Shown piece by piece: positions 8,033 to 16,625 of a DNA stretch of 27,005 nt (position 1 is its first letter; the number at the start of each line of letters is the position of its first letter). The notes beneath the pieces were generated by a model that ran no database searches, was not told the DNA's origin, and saw only the letters and a list, made by a program, of their open reading frames with translations. A program made the position numbers and the translations under genes. Source of the stretch: Candidatus Propionivibrio dominans (GTDB lineage Bacteria > Pseudomonadota > Gammaproteobacteria > Burkholderiales > Rhodocyclaceae). The stretch covers positions 1 through 27,005 of the forward strand of contig JADJNC010000033.1 of the NCBI GenBank assembly GCA_016709335.1. Direction: 5' to 3'.

Positions 8033-8069
8033 AGCAGAAAAGCCATCGGGTTTGCCGAACTGGAGCGTG

Positions 8070-8480
8070 TCAATCCAGTCGCTGAAGCTGCTGAAGCTCA
8101 AATGCTTTCAAATAGGGCACGTAGGCCATATCCGTCTTGGTGATGTGATTGGTGAGCCATTCCTTGAGGAACTCCACGGTATCCGAGGAAACATCATGTC
8201 CGATGGCCTTGGCCTGGAGTTCCGCCAGCTTGACGCGAAACAGGGCATGCTCGGCCATATGCGGGACCAGATCGGGATAGTTCGCCGACTTCATCAGGTC
8301 TTCTTCGGCCGCGAAGTGTTCGTCAGCGTAATGCTTCAATCGAGCGATCGAATACACGCCCAGAAGCCTGCGTTTGTCGGCGGCGGCTGCTTCCAGTTCG
8401 GCGAGCCAATGGAAAATCGACTTGTGGTGCTCGTCAAGCAGTGTGACGCCTGTGCTGAGAGCCGGGGTCCATTTAATCAT
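8070..8480 (-). CDS. Bacteriohemerythrin
   Basis: Single-domain, non-haem di-iron O2-binding protein of 136 residues in the cytosol. The ligand set of the family can be traced in full: Asp16/His19 in LLDEHHKSIF, His55 and Glu59 in HFAAEEDLM, His74 and His78 in HMAEHALF, His112 and Asp117 in HITKTDMAYV. Bacterial members store, carry or sense O2, and are common in micro-aerobic betaproteobacteria. The start beginning MIKWTPALSTG is typical for the family, although no clear Shine-Dalgarno sequence precedes it. It lies 87 bp downstream of gcvP on the same strand and is convergent with the membrane-protein gene. Any link to glycine cleavage is not evident. Confidence 0.92.
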   Translation of the reverse strand: MIKWTPALSTGVTLLDEHHKSIFHWLAELEAAAADKRRLLGVYSIARLKHYADEHFAAEEDLMKSANYPDLVPHMAEHALFRVKLAELQAKAIGHDVSSDTVEFLKEWLTNHITKTDMAYVPYLKAFELQQLQRLD

Positions 8481-8567
8481 AGTGAAATATTAGCACTTGC
8501 CAGCCCTGAAACGGGCAAACATTTCCCCAAGGCTAAACTATTTAGAAACAGTGCTGCGGAACTCGTC

Positions 8568-11465
8568 TCAGGATACCCCTTGATAATCGCTCATCGGCAC
8601 GCAGGAACAGAACAGGTTGCGGTCGCCATAGACATCATCGATGCGGTTGACGCTCGGCCAGAACTTGTTGGCGGCGACCCACGGCAGCGGGAAAACAGCT
8701 TCCTGGCGGCTGTACGGGTGCTTCCAGTCGGCGTCGACGATGTCGGCCTGGGTGTGCGGGGCGTTCTTGAGCGGATTGTTGTCCGCCGGCCAGACGCCCT
8801 CTTCGATCTTGCGGATTTCCTCGCGGATGGCGCTCATGGCGGCAATGAAGCGGTCGAGTTCGGCTTTTGACTCCGACTCGGTCGGTTCGACCATCATCGT
8901 TCCGGCCACCGGGAAGCTGACGGTCGGCGCGTGAAAGCCGTAGTCCATCAGCCGTTTGGCGATGTCGATTTCGGCGATGCCGGTAGCGGCCTTGATCGGG
9001 CGGATGTCGAGAATGCACTCGTGGGCGACACGTCCGTTCTTGCCGGTGTACAGCACCGGGTAGTGCGGGCTGAGTTGTGCGGCGACATAGTTGGCATTGA
9101 GGATCGCCACTTCGGTGGCGTGCTTGAGCCCCTGGCCGCCGAGCATGGCGATGTACATCCACGAAATTGTCAGGATCGAGGCCGAGCCCCAGGGCGCGGC
9201 GGAAACCGCACCTTGCCCGCGATGCAAACGCTCGGCTCCGCCTGTCGCCTGCACTGCATGGTCGGACATGAAGGGCGCCAGATGCGCTTTCAGTCCGATC
9301 GGCCCCATGCCGGGGCCGCCGCCGCCGTGCGGGATGGCAAAGGTCTTGTGCAGGTTCATGTGGCTGACATCGGCCCCGATCAGACCGGGCGAGGTGAGGC
9401 CGACCTGGGCGTTGAGGTTGGCGCCGTCCATATAGACCTGACCACCGTGCGCATGGATGATCGCGCAGATGTCCCGGACCGCTTCCTCGAAGACACCGTG
9501 CGTCGAGGGATAGGTGATCATCAGGCAGGCGAGATGGGCTGAATGCTGTTCGGCCTTGGCCGTGAGGTCGGCGATATCTACGTTGCCGTTTTCATCGCAA
9601 TCGACAACGACGATCTGCAGGCCGCACATCTGCGCGGTAGCCGGATTGGTTCCGTGCGCCGATTTCGGGATCAGGCAGATGTTGCGCTGGCTGTCACCCC
9701 GGCTGGCGTGATAGCGCGTGATGGCGACGATCCCGGCGTACTCGCCCTGCGCCCCGGAGTTGGGCTGCATGCAGAGGGCGTCAAAGCCGGTGATCGCCTT
9801 GAGCCAGCTTTCCAGCCCGCCGATCATTTCCAGGTAGCCCTGCGCCTGGTCGAGCGGGGCGAAGGGATGGATATCGCCAAACTCCGGCCAGGTGACCGGA
9901 ATCATTTCGCTGGTGGCATTGAGTTTCATGGTGCACGAGCCGAGCGAGATCATCGAGCGATCAAGCGCCAGATCCTTGTTTTGCAAACGCTTGAGGTAGC
10001 GCAGCATCTCGTGTTCGGTGTGATGGGTGTTGAATACCGGATGCGTCAGAACAGCATCGGTGCGCAGCAGCGCGTCGGGCAGTGACGGATCGAGTTGCGT
10101 GATTTGCGTGTCAAAGGCTTCGATATCCATGCTGACACTGGCGATCAGCTTGATCAGCGCGACCACATCGTCGCGCGATGTTTTTTCGTCGAAAGCGATG
10201 CCGAGGACGCCGTGGCTGACCTGGCGGAGGTTGTAGCCGGCGCCGAGTGCGTCCTGATAGACGGTGAGTACGCGGGTGCCCAGATCGAGTTGCAGCGTGT
10301 CGAAAAAATGCTTGTTAACTACCGTGATCCCGGCGCGCTTGAGCCCCTCGGCGAAGATCGAGGTCAGCCGGTGGATGCGTTCGGCAATCGCCCGCAGCCC
10401 GTGCGGCCCGTGATACACCGCATACATTCCGGCCAGATTGGCAAGCAGCACCTGCGAGGTGCAGATGTTGGAATTGGCTTTCTCGCGGCGGATATGCTGC
10501 TCGCGCGTCTGCAGTGCCATGCGCAGCGCCTTGTTGCCGCGCGCATCGAGCGAAACGCCGATGATGCGACCGGCCACCGAGCGCTTGTACTCGTCACGAG
10601 TGGCAAAGAAGGCGGCATGCGGTCCGCCAAAGCCCATCGGCACGCCGAAACGCTGCGCCGAGCCGAGCGCAATATCGGCGCCCATCTCGCCCGGCGACTT
10701 GAGCAGCACCAGCGCCATCAGGTCGGAGGCTACGGCCACGATGCCGCCGCGCGACTTGACCGCGGCAATCGGGACGGTGAGGTCGGTGACCTCACCCCGG
10801 TCGTTCGGGTACTGGAAGAGCGCGCCGAAAACGTCCTGCAGCGCCGCTTCTTCGGGTGTCCCGAAAACCAGCTCGAAGTCAAAGAAGCCGGCACGCGTCC
10901 TGAGGACGTCGATGGTCTGCGGAAAACAATCGACGTCGATGAAGAAAACGTTCGACTTCGACTTGCTCACACGTCGTGCCATGGTCATCGCCTCGGCCGC
11001 CGCCGTCGCCTCGTCGAGCAGCGAGGCGTTGGCGAGTTCGAGGCCAGTGAGGTCGATCACCATCTGCTGATAATTGAGCAGGGCTTCGAGTCGTCCCTGC
11101 GCAATCTCCGCCTGATACGGCGTGTAGGCCGTGTACCAGCCCGGGTTTTCGAGCACATTGCGCAGGATGACCTTGGGCATCAGCGTGTCGTAATAGCCCA
11201 TGCCGATCAGCGACTTGTTCACCTTGTTCCTGCCGGCGATCGCCTTCAGCGCGCCTAGGGCTTCCGCTTCCGGTCGGGCATCGGCCAGCGGCAGCGGGGC
11301 GGGCAGACGAATCGCTGCCGGAACCGTCTGCTCGATCAGGGCGTCGAGACTGGGCGCGCCAATGGCCGCCAGCATGGCGCCGATGTCGGCGGGTGAAGGG
11401 CCGATGTGACGGGAGATGAACTCGTCGCGCTGTTCGAGTACGCTAAGGGGCAAATTCTGTGGCAT
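8568..11465 (-). CDS. gcvP: Glycine dehydrogenase (decarboxylating), P-protein of the glycine cleavage system
   Basis: PLP enzyme that decarboxylates glycine and passes the aminomethyl group to the lipoyl arm of GcvH. At 965 residues it is the full-length, homodimeric form (N- and C-terminal halves fused). The N-terminus carries [12 protein letters not shown], and the PLP lysine is Lys707 in [15 protein letters not shown], followed by the glycine-rich loop. I chose the ATG at 11463-11465 (MPQNLPLSV); a TTG at 11480 would add five residues and has no better ribosome binding site. It is the last gene of the gcv cluster, separated from gcvH by 185 bp that contain a REP doublet. No gene for the L-protein (lpd) lies in the window. 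Confidence 0.97.
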   Translation of the reverse strand: MPQNLPLSVLEQRDEFISRHIGPSPADIGAMLAAIGAPSLDALIEQTVPAAIRLPAPLPLADARPEAEALGALKAIAGRNKVNKSLIGMGYYDTLMPKVILRNVLENPGWYTAYTPYQAEIAQGRLEALLNYQQMVIDLTGLELANASLLDEATAAAEAMTMARRVSKSKSNVFFIDVDCFPQTIDVLRTRAGFFDFELVFGTPEEAALQDVFGALFQYPNDRGEVTDLTVPIAAVKSRGGIVAVASDLMALVLLKSPGEMGADIALGSAQRFGVPMGFGGPHAAFFATRDEYKRSVAGRIIGVSLDARGNKALRMALQTREQHIRREKANSNICTSQVLLANLAGMYAVYHGPHGLRAIAERIHRLTSIFAEGLKRAGITVVNKHFFDTLQLDLGTRVLTVYQDALGAGYNLRQVSHGVLGIAFDEKTSRDDVVALIKLIASVSMDIEAFDTQITQLDPSLPDALLRTDAVLTHPVFNTHHTEHEMLRYLKRLQNKDLALDRSMISLGSCTMKLNATSEMIPVTWPEFGDIHPFAPLDQAQGYLEMIGGLESWLKAITGFDALCMQPNSGAQGEYAGIVAITRYHASRGDSQRNICLIPKSAHGTNPATAQMCGLQIVVVDCDENGNVDIADLTAKAEQHSAHLACLMITYPSTHGVFEEAVRDICAIIHAHGGQVYMDGANLNAQVGLTSPGLIGADVSHMNLHKTFAIPHGGGGPGMGPIGLKAHLAPFMSDHAVQATGGAERLHRGQGAVSAAPWGSASILTISWMYIAMLGGQGLKHATEVAILNANYVAAQLSPHYPVLYTGKNGRVAHECILDIRPIKAATGIAEIDIAKRLMDYGFHAPTVSFPVAGTMMVEPTESESKAELDRFIAAMSAIREEIRKIEEGVWPADNNPLKNAPHTQADIVDADWKHPYSRQEAVFPLPWVAANKFWPSVNRIDDVYGDRNLFCSCVPMSDYQGVS

Positions 11466-11525
11466 GGCGTGATCCGGCAAAGTGTATCGGGATGGATTGG
11501 GTGTCGGTGCATTCGTAGCATTTGT

Positions 11526-11637
11526 AAGTCGGGTTAGCCCGTAGGGCGTAACCCGACGTTGGGTTGACTTGATCTGTGCAGATTCATACCATGCCTTTCA
11601 GACGAATGTCGGGTTACGCTGCGCTAACCCGACCTAC
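11526..11637. repeat. REP-type palindromic doublet, copy 2 of 3
   Basis: A 112-bp unit between gcvH and gcvP. Left hairpin: AGTCGGGTTAGCCC (from 11527) with GGGCGTAACCCGAC (to 11557). Right hairpin: GTCGGGTTACGC (from 11608) with GCGCTAACCCGACC. The outer arms match copies 1 and 3 and the ~50-bp middle does not. It lies within a presumed operon, so a hairpin would form in the gcv mRNA between gcvH and gcvP. Confidence 0.85.
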
Positions 11638-11650
11638 GCAACCAAGCAAC

Positions 11651-12031
11651 TTATTCGGCGGCGCTGGCGGTGTACTCGGCGGCGTCGAGCAGCGTCTCCA
11701 GGTCAGCTACATCGACGGGTTTCATCCTGAACAGCCAGGCGGCGTAGGCGTCCTGATTGACCAGTTCCGGCGCATCGGCGACCGCGGTATTGAGCTCGGT
11801 GACGGTGCCGGCGACCGGCGCATAGACATCGGCCGCCGCCTTCACCGATTCGACGACTGCCGCTTCCTGTTCGGCAACCAGCACCTCACCGACATCCGGC
11901 AGGTCAATGAAAACGAGATCGCCGAGCAACTCCTGAGCGTGGTCGGTAATGCCAACCGTGATCGTGCCGTTGGCTTCAGCGCGAACCCATTCGTGGCTTC
12001 GGGTGTATTTGAGAGTGGCGGGGACGTTCAT
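11651..12031 (-). CDS. gcvH: Glycine cleavage system H protein
   Basis: Lipoyl carrier of 126 residues that shuttles the aminomethyl intermediate between GcvP, GcvT and the L-protein in the cytosol. The N-terminus [11 protein letters not shown] is characteristic, and the lipoylated residue is Lys64 in [14 protein letters not shown]. An AGGAGC sits about 7 bases before the ATG at 12029-12031. It lies downstream of gcvT on the same strand, but a toxin-antitoxin pair and a short repeat now separate the two by about 940 bp. The C-terminal tail [10 protein letters not shown] is slightly longer and more Ala-rich than in E. coli GcvH. Confidence 0.97.
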   Translation of the reverse strand: MNVPATLKYTRSHEWVRAEANGTITVGITDHAQELLGDLVFIDLPDVGEVLVAEQEAAVVESVKAAADVYAPVAGTVTELNTAVADAPELVNQDAYAAWLFRMKPVDVADLETLLDAAEYTASAAE

Positions 12032-12070
12032 GTCGGGCTCCTGAAAAGTAAGTTAGGGAATTACGAAAAC

Positions 12071-12134
12071 TCGTCACTCCGGGCTTGACCCCGAATCCAG
12101 AGGTGCACTATTCCGGCTTTCGCGGGAATGACGA
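12071..12134. repeat. Short dispersed repeat of the GTCATTCC(CG) type
   Basis: CGTCACTCC at the left end and GGAATGACG at the right end are near-perfect inverted complements. Inner parts CCGAATCC and ATTCCGG also face each other. This resembles the widespread GTCATTCCCGC…GGGAATCCAG intergenic repeat of proteobacteria. It lies between vapC and gcvH. Confidence 0.6.
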
Positions 12135-12216
12135 TCCAAAACGCTTTTACGGTATTTCATTAAACTTCCGAAGCGGCAGAAAAGGAGAAGAGTTGGCCTT
12201 CCATCGATTCTTTCTG

Positions 12217-12612
12217 TCAGGCCGTGAAGGGATCGAGCAGGGCGATGCCGCAAGCGTCAAAGTCGCGGATGTTGCGGGTAACCAGGGTGAGGTTGTGGGC
12301 TTGGGCGGTGGCGGCGATGAGCATGTCGGGCTGGGAACGCGTGATGCCCTTGAGTGAAAAATCGCCGCGCAGCTTTCCCGCGCGCCGGGCGATATCTTCG
12401 GTGACCGGCAGCACAGTGCCGCGTGTGCGCAGGAATTCTTCATAGGCTTCAAGCAAGCTGCGATTGCCACCACGAACCAGACCAAACATCGACTCGTCTA
12501 CCGAAATGGCCGAAACGGCAAGTTCACTGTTCTCTGTAGCCCACTTAAGCACGCCGGCATTGGGCCGGGGTCGCAGCAGGTCGCTGACGATGTTCGTATC
12601 AACGAGTTGCAT
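12217..12612 (-). CDS. vapC: VapC/FitB-type PIN-domain toxin (ribonuclease)
   Basis: Type II toxin of 131 residues. PIN domains of this family cut tRNA or rRNA using Mg2+ held by acidic residues. The expected set is visible: Asp5 in [11 protein letters not shown], Glu40 in SVDESMFGL, Asp96 in [11 protein letters not shown] and Asp118 in TRNIRDFDA. The ATG at 12610-12612 was chosen because the PIN fold starts there and it overlaps the antitoxin gene by 14 bp, typical translational coupling; an open frame runs further upstream but out of homology. All catalytic acids are intact, so it looks functional. It sits inside the gcv cluster between gcvT and gcvH. The RNA target is unknown. Confidence 0.9.
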   Translation of the reverse strand: MQLVDTNIVSDLLRPRPNAGVLKWATENSELAVSAISVDESMFGLVRGGNRSLLEAYEEFLRTRGTVLPVTEDIARRAGKLRGDFSLKGITRSQPDMLIAATAQAHNLTLVTRNIRDFDACGIALLDPFTA

Positions 12613-12913
12613 TGGGCGGATTCTCTTCTTTAAGCATTTCTGAGAAGGCATTCGGGCGCATTGCGGCGAAGCGATCGGGTTCGGGTAGCGGATCGGGGGC
12701 TCCGGCAGCGAGCAGGCGCAACTCGGCGAACGCGTCAAAAAGGGTTTGCGGCTTGGCCTGGTGTTCTTTCCAGGCACGATAACCGGCCAGGTCTTCAGCG
12801 GCGATCACCGCCGCTACCGGCCGGTTACGGTTGTAAATGAGCTGTGGTTCGTGTGCCGCTTCGCGGATCACTTCCGACAGATGTTGCTTGGCTTGAGCGA
12901 CGTTCCAGTTCAT
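12599..12913 (-). CDS. Phd/YefM-family antitoxin
   Basis: Antitoxin of 104 residues that should bind and neutralise the downstream PIN toxin and repress their shared promoter. The N-terminal part, MNWNVAQAKQHLSEVIREA followed by a strand region ending PVAAVIAAEDL, has the Phd/YefM layout. The C-terminal ~45 residues are Pro/Ala-rich and probably unstructured until they wrap the toxin. The ATG at 12911-12913 has an excellent AAGGAGAG ribosome site; an upstream in-frame ATG at 12955 would ignore it and overlap the promoter. An AT-rich operator-like region lies just upstream. Confidence 0.87.
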   Translation of the reverse strand: MNWNVAQAKQHLSEVIREAAHEPQLIYNRNRPVAAVIAAEDLAGYRAWKEHQAKPQTLFDAFAELRLLAAGAPDPLPEPDRFAAMRPNAFSEMLKEENPPNATR

Positions 12914-12935
12914 GCCACTCTCCTTATGTCTAATA

Positions 12936-12957
12936 TTAATGACCATTATAGTCATAA
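12936..12957 (-). promoter_or_regulatory. Toxin-antitoxin promoter with overlapping palindromic operator
   Basis: On the minus strand a perfect TATAAT lies at 12945-12950, about 32 bp before the antitoxin ATG. It forms the centre of the inverted repeat TTAATGAC-N7-GTCATAA (12936-12957). A -10 box inside a palindrome is the usual arrangement for Phd-type autorepression. No good -35 is visible; it would fall on the gcvT stop. Confidence 0.55.
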
Positions 12958-12974
12958 ATAATAGTTATTAACGA

Positions 12975-14054
12975 TTAAATCAACGTTTTTCCGTTGCGCA
13001 CAAAGCAGGGTTTGACCACTCTGGCGCTTAATTGCTTGTCGCGGATCTCAACCTTCACGGTGTCGCCGATCATCACCTCAAGCGGCAGACGGGCGAGCGC
13101 GATGGACTGCTGCAGGGAGGGCGAGTAGGTGCCGCTGGTGATCTCGCCCGCTCCGTGCGGGGTGATGACCTGCTGGTGGGCGCGCAGTACGCCCCGGTCG
13201 AGAAGTAGCAGCCCGAGAAACTGTTTCTGCCGGGGGTTGGCGAGCAGGGCGGCTTTGCCGACGAAGTCGCGGGCTGCCAACAGATCAACGGTCCACGCCA
13301 TTCCGGCATCAAGCGGCGAGATCTTTTCGTTCATGTCCTGCCCGTAGAGATTCATTCCCGCTTCGAGGCGCAGGGTGTCGCGGGCACCCAGACCGATCGG
13401 CTTGACGCCGGCAGTGAAGAGCGCCTGCCAGAGCGCTTCCGCCTTGCTCGCTGGCAAGGTGATTTCAAAACCGTCTTCACCGGTATAGCCGGTACTGGCG
13501 ACGAAATAGTCGCCGACGGTGACGGCAAAAAAAGGTTTGAGCAGTTCACTGGCGGTGCGGGTTTCAGGCAGTACCTGCCATACCCTGGCCCGGGCGTTGG
13601 GGCCCTGAATGGCGATCATGGCCAGATCGCGGCGCGGGATGCATACCGCTTCGAGTTTCCATTCAACGAGATGGGCGGCCATCCAGTCCAGATCCTTCTC
13701 GGTCGTTCCGGCATTGATGACAACACGGTATTTGGTGTCATTGATGTAATAGACGATGAGGTCGTCTACCACGCCGCCGGATTCGTTAAGCATGGCGCTG
13801 TAAAGTGCCTTGCCGGGCTGCTTGAGCTTGTCAACGTTGTTGGCGATCAGGCGGAGCAAAAAAGCCCTGGCCTCCGGCCCGATGATATCGAGGGCGCACA
13901 TGTGCGAAACATCGAACATGCCGCAGTCGCGGCGCACGGCGTGGTGCTCCTCGATCTGCGAACCATAGTGCAGCGGCATGTCCCAGCCGCCGAAGTCGAC
14001 CATTTTGGCCCCACCCCGGCGATGGGCCGCGTTGAGGGCAGTTTGCTGTGTCAT
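12975..14054 (-). CDS. gcvT: Aminomethyltransferase, T-protein of the glycine cleavage system
   Basis: Tetrahydrofolate-dependent enzyme of 359 residues that releases ammonia from the aminomethyl-lipoyl GcvH and forms 5,10-methylene-THF. Signatures include [15 protein letters not shown] near the N-terminus, FDVSHM at ~47-52 and the catalytic region [11 protein letters not shown] with Asp97/Asp98. The start at 14052-14054 ([11 protein letters not shown]) is the usual family start; a frame extension to 14126 would run into the riboswitch terminator and is rejected. The ribosome site is weak (AAGG about 8 bases upstream). It is the first gene after the glycine riboswitch. Confidence 0.96.
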   Translation of the reverse strand: MTQQTALNAAHRRGGAKMVDFGGWDMPLHYGSQIEEHHAVRRDCGMFDVSHMCALDIIGPEARAFLLRLIANNVDKLKQPGKALYSAMLNESGGVVDDLIVYYINDTKYRVVINAGTTEKDLDWMAAHLVEWKLEAVCIPRRDLAMIAIQGPNARARVWQVLPETRTASELLKPFFAVTVGDYFVASTGYTGEDGFEITLPASKAEALWQALFTAGVKPIGLGARDTLRLEAGMNLYGQDMNEKISPLDAGMAWTVDLLAARDFVGKAALLANPRQKQFLGLLLLDRGVLRAHQQVITPHGAGEITSGTYSPSLQQSIALARLPLEVMIGDTVKVEIRDKQLSARVVKPCFVRNGKTLI

Positions 14055-14096
14055 ATCAATGCCTTGTAAGAAGGTTATGAATCTGGTTTCAGAAAC

Positions 14097-14129
14097 AAAA
14101 AAAGGGCGAACTCGTCGTGAGTTCACCCC
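14097..14129 (-). terminator. Intrinsic terminator in the glycine-riboswitch expression platform
   Basis: On the minus strand: stem GGGTGAACTC, loop ACGAC, stem GAGTTCGCCC (one G-U pair possible), then seven Ts. It lies between the second aptamer and gcvT, so it can decide whether transcription enters the gcv genes. I cannot show from sequence alone which alternative pairing glycine favours. Confidence 0.85.
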
Positions 14130-14130
14130 C

Positions 14131-14332
14131 CTGTCCTTGATACCTGAGAGATTACCGTGCCGGATCGATGCGTTCGATTGCCGGCACGTTGCCCCATCGG
14201 TGGGCGCTTCGCAGGAAGCGCCGCTCTCCAGAGTTCATTGCACGAACGGTCCTTTTGCCTGAGCGTTTCCGGGTGGATTGCGCCTTCGGCGGCGGGGATT
14301 GACGCTTGCGCGTATTACCTGCTCTCTCCCAT
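14131..14332 (-). promoter_or_regulatory. Tandem glycine riboswitch upstream of gcvT
   Basis: Two glycine aptamers in series on the minus strand. Aptamer I (about 14247-14332) opens with GGGAGAGAGC, carries GCCGAAGGCGCAA and closes with CGCTCAGGCAAAAGGACC. Aptamer II (about 14131-14235) opens with TCTGGAGAGCGGC, carries CACCGATGGGGCAAC and closes with CTCTCAGGTATCAAGGACAG. These are the hallmark conserved strings of the family (Rfam glycine riboswitch). It senses glycine and controls glycine cleavage, so that excess glycine is degraded. Confidence 0.96.
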
Positions 14333-14342
14333 TCGCGAACGA

Positions 14343-14372
14343 ACTATAACGCGAGGATGGCGCGGCTCGCAA
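14343..14372 (-). promoter_or_regulatory. Sigma70-type promoter of the gcv operon
   Basis: Minus strand: -35 TTGCGA (14367-14372), 18-bp spacer, -10 TATAGT (14343-14348). Transcription would begin near 14336, immediately before the first glycine aptamer, which supports the call. Confidence 0.65.
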
Positions 14373-14484
14373 GTTCGATCAGGGCTGTTCGGCTGTGCGC
14401 CGTGATGGCCAAGGTCGGAGGAGGCCAGATTCACTGTGCTATCATCGGAAGCTTGATTTTTCATCGATTACTTCTTTTGATCCC

Positions 14485-15315
14485 ATGCTCAACGCTGATC
14501 TGCACTGCCATTCCACCGCGTCCGACGGACTTCTTCCGGCCGCCGAGGTCGCGCGTCGTGCGGCGCAGAATGGCGTCGAATTGCTGGCGCTGACCGATCA
14601 CGACGATCTGGGCGGTCTGGCCGAGGCGCGAAGCGTCGCCGACGAGCTCGGGATGCGCTTCGTCAACGGCGTCGAAATCTCCATCGAGTGGGGCGGTTTG
14701 CAGGTGCACATCCTTGGTTTTGCCTTCGCTGCGGATGATCAGGTGCTCAACACCGGTCTGACTTCGATCCGTACCGGTCGGGTCGATCGCGCCCGGCGCA
14801 TGGCCGCCGAACTCGACAGGATCGGCATTCATGGCTGTTACGAAGGGGCCATGCGACATGCCGAAAACTCGAATCTGATCAGCCGCTCGCATTTCGCCCG
14901 CTATCTGGTCGAAGCCGGCGTGTGCAAGGATGTGCGCAGTGTATTTGAGTCCTATATCGTGCCGGGACGCCCCGGCTACGTTGATCACCGCTGGGCGACG
15001 CTGGCCGATTCGGTCGGCTGGATTCTCGGCGCCGGCGGCGTTGCCGCGGTCGCCCACCCCGGGCGCTACAAGCTCTCCCGGCTGGAAATGCGGCTTCTGC
15101 TTGACGAGTTCAAGAGCCTAGGCGGACAGGCGATCGAGGTGGTGTCGGGCAGTCATTCAGCGGAAAACGTGACGTCGTTTGCCCGGCTGGCGCGCGAGTA
15201 TGGTTTCATGGCGTCGTGCGGATCCGATTTTCACGGGCCGGGTGAGAGCTATGTCGACCTGGGCAGGCTGGCGCCCTTGCCGCAGGGACTGACGCCGGTC
15301 TGGGAAGCCTTCTGA
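14485..15315 (+). CDS. PHP-domain phosphoesterase, YciV/RNase AM family
   Basis: Metal-dependent PHP (polymerase and histidinol phosphatase) enzyme of 276 residues. Metal-binding motifs are ADLHCHSTASDG at residues ~4-15, LTDHDDLGG, NGVEIS, AHPGRYKLS and CGSDFHGPG near the C-terminus. E. coli YciV (RNase AM) is a 5'-3' exoribonuclease trimming rRNA 5' ends, and a Chromobacterium relative hydrolyses 3',5'-nucleotide bisphosphates; either activity is possible here. The ATG at 14485 places the first HxH motif right at the N-terminus, as in the family. The gene is divergent from the gcv operon and followed after 2 bp by the YciO-like gene, the same pairing as yciV-yciO in E. coli. Confidence 0.9.
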   Translation: MLNADLHCHSTASDGLLPAAEVARRAAQNGVELLALTDHDDLGGLAEARSVADELGMRFVNGVEISIEWGGLQVHILGFAFAADDQVLNTGLTSIRTGRVDRARRMAAELDRIGIHGCYEGAMRHAENSNLISRSHFARYLVEAGVCKDVRSVFESYIVPGRPGYVDHRWATLADSVGWILGAGGVAAVAHPGRYKLSRLEMRLLLDEFKSLGGQAIEVVSGSHSAENVTSFARLAREYGFMASCGSDFHGPGESYVDLGRLAPLPQGLTPVWEAF

Positions 15316-15317
15316 GC

Positions 15318-15944
15318 ATGGCCCGCTATCTTGCCATCCATCCGGACGATCCGCAGCCGCGCCTGATCAGTCAGGCGGCTGAGGTGGTGCGCGCGGGCGG
15401 GGTGGTGGCCATTCCGACCGACTCCTGCTACGCGCTCGGCTGCCGGCTTGGCGACAAGGAGGCGGTCGGGCGCATCCGCCAGATGCGCGCTGTCGACGAG
15501 CGCCACCATCTGACGCTGATGTGCCGCGACCTCTCCGAAATTGCCCAGTTTGCGCGGGTTGACAATACCCAGTATCGCCTGCTCAAGGCCACCACCCCAG
15601 GCAGTTATACCTTCATTCTTGAAGGGACGAAGGAACTGCCACGCCGGGTTCTGCATCCGAAACGAAAGACCATCGGTCTGCGCGTTCCGGCGCACAAGGT
15701 GGCGCTGGCGCTGCTGGAGGAACTGGGTGAACCCTTGCTGACTTCAACGCTGATGCTGCCTGGCGACGACGCGCCGCTGACCGAGGGCTGGGAGATCCAG
15801 GAGCGGTTGGACGATTGTCTTGAACTCATTCTGGATGGCGGTTTTTGCGGTACGGAACCGACCACCGTACTTGACCTGACCACTCTGCCGCCGGTGCTGA
15901 TCCGCGCCGGGCGCGGTCCGCTTGCCCCCTTTGCTCTGGAATGA
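15318..15944 (+). CDS. yciO: YciO-type member of the Sua5/YrdC/YwlC family
   Basis: Protein of 208 residues with the YrdC-like dsRNA/ATP-binding fold. It resembles E. coli YciO along its length: start RYLAIHPDDPQPRLI, then VVAIPTDSCYALGC, HHLTLMCRDLSE, GSYTFILEGTKELPRR, KRKTIGLRVP and TTVLDLTT. The family includes threonylcarbamoyl-AMP synthase (tRNA t6A), but YciO is a paralogue whose own role is not settled, so the t6A function should not be transferred. The ATG lies 2 bp after the stop of the PHP gene and indicates cotranscription; 7 bp separate its stop from the protease start. Confidence 0.9.
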   Translation: MARYLAIHPDDPQPRLISQAAEVVRAGGVVAIPTDSCYALGCRLGDKEAVGRIRQMRAVDERHHLTLMCRDLSEIAQFARVDNTQYRLLKATTPGSYTFILEGTKELPRRVLHPKRKTIGLRVPAHKVALALLEELGEPLLTSTLMLPGDDAPLTEGWEIQERLDDCLELILDGGFCGTEPTTVLDLTTLPPVLIRAGRGPLAPFALE

Positions 15945-15951
15945 TCGATTG

Positions 15952-16621
15952 ATGGATTTTTCCGCATTGATCCAGACCATCGCCATCGCCGCGCTACCGG
16001 TGATCTTTGCCATCACGCTGCACGAGGCCGCGCATGGCTATGCGGCACGTCATTTCGGCGATCCGACGGCGTGGCAGGCCGGCCGGATCAGCCTCAACCC
16101 ACTGCGCCATATTGACCCGGTGGGTACTTTGCTGGTGCCCGGTCTGATTCTGCTGACCAGCTATCTGGCCGCCGGGAGCGCCATGCTTTTCGGCTGGGCC
16201 AAGCCGGTGCCGGTCAACTTCGGCCGACTTCGCCACCCCAAGCGCGACATGCTGTGGGTGGCCGCCGCCGGGCCGGCGATGAATATGCTGATGGCACTTG
16301 CCTGGGCGGGGATGTTCAAACTGGCCTTACAGATACCACCGAACATGTACAGCGAGCCTCTGGCCGAGATGAGTGCGATCGGGATCAACGTCAATCTCGT
16401 GCTGATGGTGCTCAATCTGCTGCCGCTACCGCCGCTCGACGGCGGGCGTATCGCCGTCAGCCTGTTGCCGCATGCGCTGGCCGTGAAGTATGCCCTGGCT
16501 CGAACGCTGGGGATTCCCCATCCTCCTGCTGCTATTGTTTACCGGTATTCTTGGTACCATCATGGGGCCGTTCGTGGCACTCTCCAGAAATCTGATCGTC
16601 ATGCTCTTTCAATTGAATTAA
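15952..16621 (+). CDS. M50 (site-2-type) membrane metalloprotease, frameshifted near the C-terminus
   Basis: Polytopic inner-membrane zinc protease of the small, soluble-domain-free M50 branch. The zinc motif HEAAH is at residues 24-28, and the third ligand lies in NLLPLPPLDGGR (Asp163). Reading the sequence as given, the frame runs on to 16701 with a non-hydrophobic tail rich in His, Ser and Pro. Removing one C from the CCC at 16493-16495 instead gives WLERWGFPILLLLLFTG, a hydrophobic helix, and a stop at 16619-16621, for 222 residues and the expected final membrane segment. The native product is therefore almost certainly the corrected one. trpS starts 4 bp later. Confidence 0.88.
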
Positions 16622-16625
16622 CACC

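Noticed and set aside
7989..8870. Plus-strand frame of 293 codons after the membrane-protein gene
   Set aside because: Antisense to hemerythrin and the end of gcvP, both with conserved active-site or ligand residues.
10095..11258. Plus-strand frame of 387 codons opposite gcvP
   Set aside because: Shadow of gcvP; no ribosome site, no recognisable domain.
11463..11480. TTG at 11480 as the gcvP start
   Set aside because: It adds only five residues, is not preceded by a better ribosome site, and the ATG at 11463-11465 gives the usual N-terminus.
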